Origin: Bacteroidales bacterium
GTDB taxonomy: Bacteria > Bacteroidota > Bacteroidia > Bacteroidales > F082
Length of the DNA stretch: 18,576 nucleotides
Reading direction: 5' to 3'
NCBI GenBank assembly: GCA_024689285.1
Contig: JAILDR010000238.1
Location: forward strand, 1-18,576
A program made the translations under genes and the position numbers. The first letter of the stretch is position 1. Each line of letters starts with the position of its first letter. Below the pieces are notes generated by a model. That model searched no databases. It saw nothing but the letters and a program-made list of their open reading frames with translations, and had not been told where the DNA came from. Positions 16,477 to 18,576 of this stretch are shown here, in pieces.

Positions 16477-16484
16477 CAAAAATA
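16477..16484 (-). promoter_or_regulatory. -7 element (TATTTTTG) for argS
   Basis: On the minus strand TATTTTTG matches TAnnTTTG and ends 22 nt before the ATG at 16454, giving a leader of roughly 15 nt. It decides the argS start, because it excludes the upstream in-frame ATG codons. Confidence 0.55.
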
Positions 16485-16628
16485 GTAAAATGTCATAAAC
16501 ACGACATAAATACCAATGAAAAAAACTTGTAGCGACTCGAAAAACTATTATTCTTGCACAAAATAAAATTCGCAACCTCACAATGACAACAAAAGATGAA
16601 TACGGAAGAGTGTCTTGCGCGGAAAAAA

Positions 16629-16648
16629 GTTGACACAAAAGTGACAAC
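16629..16648. repeat. 20-bp imperfect palindrome
   Basis: GTTGACAC and GTGACAAC flank AAAA; the arms pair in 7 of 8 positions. This could be a protein-binding site or recombination remnant. There is no adjacent gene that it obviously controls. Confidence 0.4.
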
Positions 16649-16692
16649 CAAAATCAGCGAACTACAGTTAAAATCCCCTCCTTATCCTTGGG

Positions 16693-16736
16693 TAGGAGTT
16701 AAGTAGGAGTTAGGTTAGAGTTACATCGGAGTTGGA
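16693..16736. repeat. 11-bp degenerate tandem repeat (TAGGAGTTAAG-like), 4 copies
   Basis: Successive 11-bp units are TAGGAGTTAAG, TAGGAGTTAGG, TTAGAGTTACA and TCGGAGTTGGA. The first two differ by one base and the later ones decay. Because 11 is not a multiple of 3, the array does not encode a repeated peptide. Confidence 0.85.
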
Positions 16737-16816
16737 AATTTGGCAAAAATGTTAAAATCAGCCTCAAAAAGAGGTTTATTTTTAGTTAAATTATTGTTAA
16801 TTCATCCTCTTGTGTT

Positions 16817-16970
16817 GTCAATAGTCATTAGGTCAATAGTCAATAAGGATTTCAGATGCGGCAAAACAGAGGTTTTTATATATAAATAATTGAATATTAG
16901 TATATTGTAAGCAAAAACCTCGAAAAGCAGAAATCCAAAAACCTTAATGACTAATGACCATCTTGACCAC
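16817..16970. repeat. Large imperfect inverted repeat with AT-rich centre
   Basis: The left arm has GTCAATAGTCAATAAGG (16832-16848), then GGATTTC (16847-16853) and GAGGTTTTT (16869-16877). The right arm has their complements in mirrored order: AAAAACCTC (16913-16921), GAAATCC (16930-16936) and CCTTAATGACTAATGAC (16942-16958). The innermost 9-bp arms are perfect and enclose 35 bp of almost pure A/T. CCTTAATGACTA recurs at 17034-17045. Confidence 0.75.
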
Positions 16971-17183
16971 ATATTCCGCAAAATCTTTGTAATCGTCTGA
17001 TTATAAGCAATAAACAAACACAATACATATTATCCTTAATGACTATTCTGGTCAAAATGCCTCAAATTTGGGGTAAAATCAGGCCGAAAACCCACCGATT
17101 TGAGGCAAAAATAGGGCAAAAAGCTGCATTTTGATGCAAAACGACTCGATTTTTGGCGAAAAATGACGATCAGAATTTCTGCG

Positions 17184-17210
17184 TTGCAGTTGTTGCAGTT
17201 GTTGCAGTTT
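17184..17210. repeat. 9-bp tandem repeat (TTGCAGTTG), 3 copies
   Basis: Three consecutive units of TTGCAGTTG (17184-17192, 17193-17201, and 17202-17210 with one base changed) run into a T tract. On the minus strand the period of three codons would read LQQ LQQ LQ, which suggests the worn end of a gene, but no complete frame is present. Confidence 0.8.
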
Positions 17211-17271
17211 TTTTTCGAGGGGTAGGTGCGGCTGAAGTTTTTGATGATCAAAACCGGTCATGGTCATTTGG

Positions 17272-17523
17272 TCAAAATCGATTTTTGAATTCGGTTGTCT
17301 TATAATTCCATATTCCTGACGGTGAATCTCCTCTCCCCCTTCCATGTTCTTTCATTGTTTGCAGCTTGCCGACAAGATAATCCATGTACTCTTTTTTGGA
17401 TGTCATTTCATGGAACACCCACATCGACGCATAATCCATGTCGTCTGCCAGATAATCTTCAATAATCGAGGCATCATAAGTTTGGTATGCCTCAGCCAAT
17501 TTGTTTAAAAATAATTCTTCCAT
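17272..17523 (-). pseudogene. Truncated NTF2-like (SnoaL-type) gene
   Basis: The frame encodes 83 residues. The first 60 or so (MEELFLNKLAEAYQTYDASI, then IEDYLADDMDYASMWVFHEM, then TSKKEYMDYLVGKLQTMKEH) look like the helical N-terminal half of a small NTF2-like protein, a cone-shaped fold that normally needs about 120-140 residues. After about residue 63 the sequence (RGDSPSGIWNYKTTEFKNRF) no longer fits the fold. The frame then ends at the border of the repeat-filled region, so the second half, which would form most of the beta sheet, is missing. The gene starts 20 bp after the two-helix membrane protein gene and was probably cotranscribed with it. The alternative is a genuine short protein of unknown function. 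Confidence 0.55.
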
Positions 17524-17543
17524 AACGTTTTGTATTATAAATG

Positions 17544-18173
17544 TTAGTTTTGTTTGAACCCAATGGTACTTTGATTATCCGTGTTGCTCGGGTAATCCCG
17601 CTCCAGAAGCGGAACCAACCTGCCATAATCATCCATAACCTCAACAACGGACTGATAAGCCACGTTGAACTCTTTCATGAAGTCTTTTGAGTTGCCAATG
17701 GCACTTTGGTAGCAACAGCAAAGATGATCTTCCAATGCTACAAAAATGGTATTTGTGTTGCGGATATTGATAATATTGGCTGCTCGGCTCCAACCATTAG
17801 TGTTCACTTTGTAGAAAGAATCATCCTTGAACTTATACAAAATGTAGATGCGCTTGATCCTTTTATTGAAGCTGTCATCGATGTGAACTTCAAAACGGTT
17901 GTTGCTTTTGAAAACAAAAAGGTCGCCCTCTTTCTTTTCGTAACGATACCCCGCTTTCTCCAAGCGCTTGCAAATTTCGGCTTCTATAGCTTCCGTGCTT
18001 TTCCATAAGGTAAGACTAAAAACACAAACTATCATAATTCCGAGAGCAAGGACACCGCAAAGAATAAACCAAACAAATGAATGGTCCTGTAAAGAGTATA
18101 ACACGCCCATGATTACAATGCCAATTGCTCCTGCAATCAGATTGCTTTTTGTAAATGCTTTCTTGTCTTCCAT
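17544..18173 (-). CDS. Unknown protein with two membrane helices
   Basis: This encodes 209 residues from the ATG at 18173 (MEDKKAF). The frame is open further up to 18215, but that would overlap the upstream gene, while 18173 leaves a 13-bp gap. Two hydrophobic helices are seen at about residues 10-27 (NLIAGAIGIVIMGVLYSL) and 32-55 (SFVWFILCGVLALGIMIVCV). A soluble, charged C-terminal domain of about 150 residues follows (CKRLEKAGYRYEKKEGDLFVF ... YKVNTNGWSRAANIINIRN ... HLCCCYQSA), predicted cytoplasmic if both ends face in. I do not recognise the family. Base composition is more AT-rich than in the housekeeping genes to the left. Confidence 0.65.
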   Translation of the reverse strand: MEDKKAFTKSNLIAGAIGIVIMGVLYSLQDHSFVWFILCGVLALGIMIVCVFSLTLWKSTEAIEAEICKRLEKAGYRYEKKEGDLFVFKSNNRFEVHIDDSFNKRIKRIYILYKFKDDSFYKVNTNGWSRAANIINIRNTNTIFVALEDHLCCCYQSAIGNSKDFMKEFNVAYQSVVEVMDDYGRLVPLLERDYPSNTDNQSTIGFKQN

Positions 18174-18186
18174 GTTTCTTAAGTTT

Positions 18187-18576
18187 TTATTTTCCAAAAA
18201 ACAGCACTGTTCCACCTTCTTCCGAATGTAACGGCCTCAGTCTTATTACCATCCCGTCTGTACATCCTCCATTGGCTCCAGCACGCCAACAGTAACAATC
18301 AGGATCATCTTCTTCTGGTTCACCATATATGCTATTGAGATAGTCAATTACATGCCTCATCTTGGGGTCGTCAGGCTGAATGCTTGCAATAAGGTGAATG
18401 CCGTCACCATCAATGTTTACTCCAAATCCCACTTCCCCAATAGACAAGACACAAAGGTCTATATCTGTGGCATAGTTAAGCATATCATTCTCCGATGCAA
18501 TAACTCGTATCTGGTGGTGTATACTTGTCCAATCATCCATCACGATAGGTTCACCAAAGAATGAAATTGTATCAAA
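18187..18576 (-). CDS. Unknown small acidic protein, 5' end outside the window
   Basis: A frame of 118 residues from a GTG at 18543 stays open through the last 11 codons of the window (reading FDTISFFGEPI before VMDDWTS), which look like protein-coding sequence. The gene is therefore probably partial and its start lies beyond 18576. The product is acidic and soluble, with DIDLCVLSIGEVGFGVNIDG, a helix DPKMRHVIDYLNSIYGEPEEDD, a cysteine cluster CYCWRAGANGGC, and a C terminus EEGGTVLFFGK. I recognise no family. Small acidic proteins in tandem with other orphans can be immunity proteins of toxin systems, but nothing here shows that directly. Confidence 0.55.
   Translation of the reverse strand, partial: FDTISFFGEPIVMDDWTSIHHQIRVIASENDMLNYATDIDLCVLSIGEVGFGVNIDGDGIHLIASIQPDDPKMRHVIDYLNSIYGEPEEDDPDCYCWRAGANGGCTDGMVIRLRPLHSEEGGTVLFFGK

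Larger units (their letters stand above)
16455..17271. other. Gene-free, AT-rich, repeat-filled region
   Basis: No reading frame in these 817 bp looks like a gene. From left to right it holds the argS promoter, an imperfect palindrome at 16629-16648, an 11-bp tandem repeat (16693-16736), a large imperfect inverted repeat (16817-16970), a 12-bp direct repeat (CCTTAATGACTA, 16942-16953 and 17034-17045) and a 9-bp tandem repeat (17184-17210). The direct repeat TGGTCAAAAT starts at 17049 and recurs at 17269-17278, just past the end of this block. Short stretches look like worn coding sequence, for example plus-strand KKVDTKVTTKISELQLK before a stop at 16704. The region is best read as decayed accessory DNA or accumulated repeats. 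Confidence 0.65.

Noticed and set aside
16455..16502. Longer argS start at 16502
   Set aside because: The extension overlaps a good TAnnTTTG element at 16477-16484 and adds residues (MFMTFYYFCTNENYLA) not expected before the family's N-terminal domain.
16762..16783. Small hairpin CCTC-AAAAA-GAGG followed by a T-rich run, possible terminator
   Set aside because: The stem is only 4 bp and there is no plus-strand gene upstream for it to serve.
17036..17345. Two minus-strand frames of 71 and 88 residues as real genes
   Set aside because: They run through tandem repeats and low-complexity DNA, have no good start context, and overlap each other and the NTF2-like frame.

Overview
The window reads as a chromosomal segment of a Bacteroidota bacterium, most likely order Bacteroidales. 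This rests on type IX secretion (T9SS) C-terminal sorting domains on secreted peptidases, TAnnTTTG-type -7 promoter elements, the Bacteroidota gene order bamD-rpoZ-DUF4835-recN, the rsmE-DUF4159 pair, and C10 (streptopain-like) peptidases with Spi propeptides. No genus can be named from the sequence alone. No rRNA, tRNA, CRISPR array or intact transposase was seen.

Layout, left to right. Positions 6-1374 (minus strand) hold an MBL-fold hydrolase followed by a hotdog acyl-CoA thioesterase, ending at a hairpin terminator; the gap between the two genes is full of short repeats. Positions 1464-2949 (plus) hold a conserved Bacteroidota protein (DUF6913-like) and dapA, the first committed step of lysine/diaminopimelate synthesis, one base apart. 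Position 3002-5554 (plus) is a large secreted M14 zinc carboxypeptidase with PKD, CUB-like and T9SS sorting domains. Positions 5604-9316 (plus) are a tight operon: bamD (outer-membrane protein assembly), rpoZ (RNA polymerase omega), a DUF4835 exported protein, and recN (DNA repair). Positions 9313-14557 (minus) run rsmE - DUF4159 - zinc-ribbon protein - C10 peptidase - second C10 peptidase. The second C10 copy is a pseudogene carrying an internal deletion and a frameshift, and its stop codon shares a TTAA with the recN stop. Positions 14643-16454 (minus) are argS, separated from rsmE by a 70-bp double palindrome that looks like a REP/BIME-type repeat. Positions 16455-17271 have no gene but hold several kinds of short tandem and inverted repeats. 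Positions 17272-18576 (minus) hold three small genes: a truncated NTF2-like gene, a two-helix membrane protein, and a 118+ residue protein that runs off the window edge.

Most of the window is housekeeping DNA: lysine synthesis, envelope assembly, transcription, repair, translation and rRNA modification. Set within it are cell-surface proteolysis genes (the M14 peptidase and the C10 pair) that would be exported by Sec and anchored or released by T9SS. The C10 pair shows recent duplication and decay. The right-hand 2 kb is more AT-rich and looks like an accessory or decaying region. I found no convincing complete new system. The best leads are the repeat-rich decayed block (16.6-17.3 kb) with its abutting truncated gene, the orphan small genes at the right edge, the BIME-like element, and the promoters placed almost on top of start codons.
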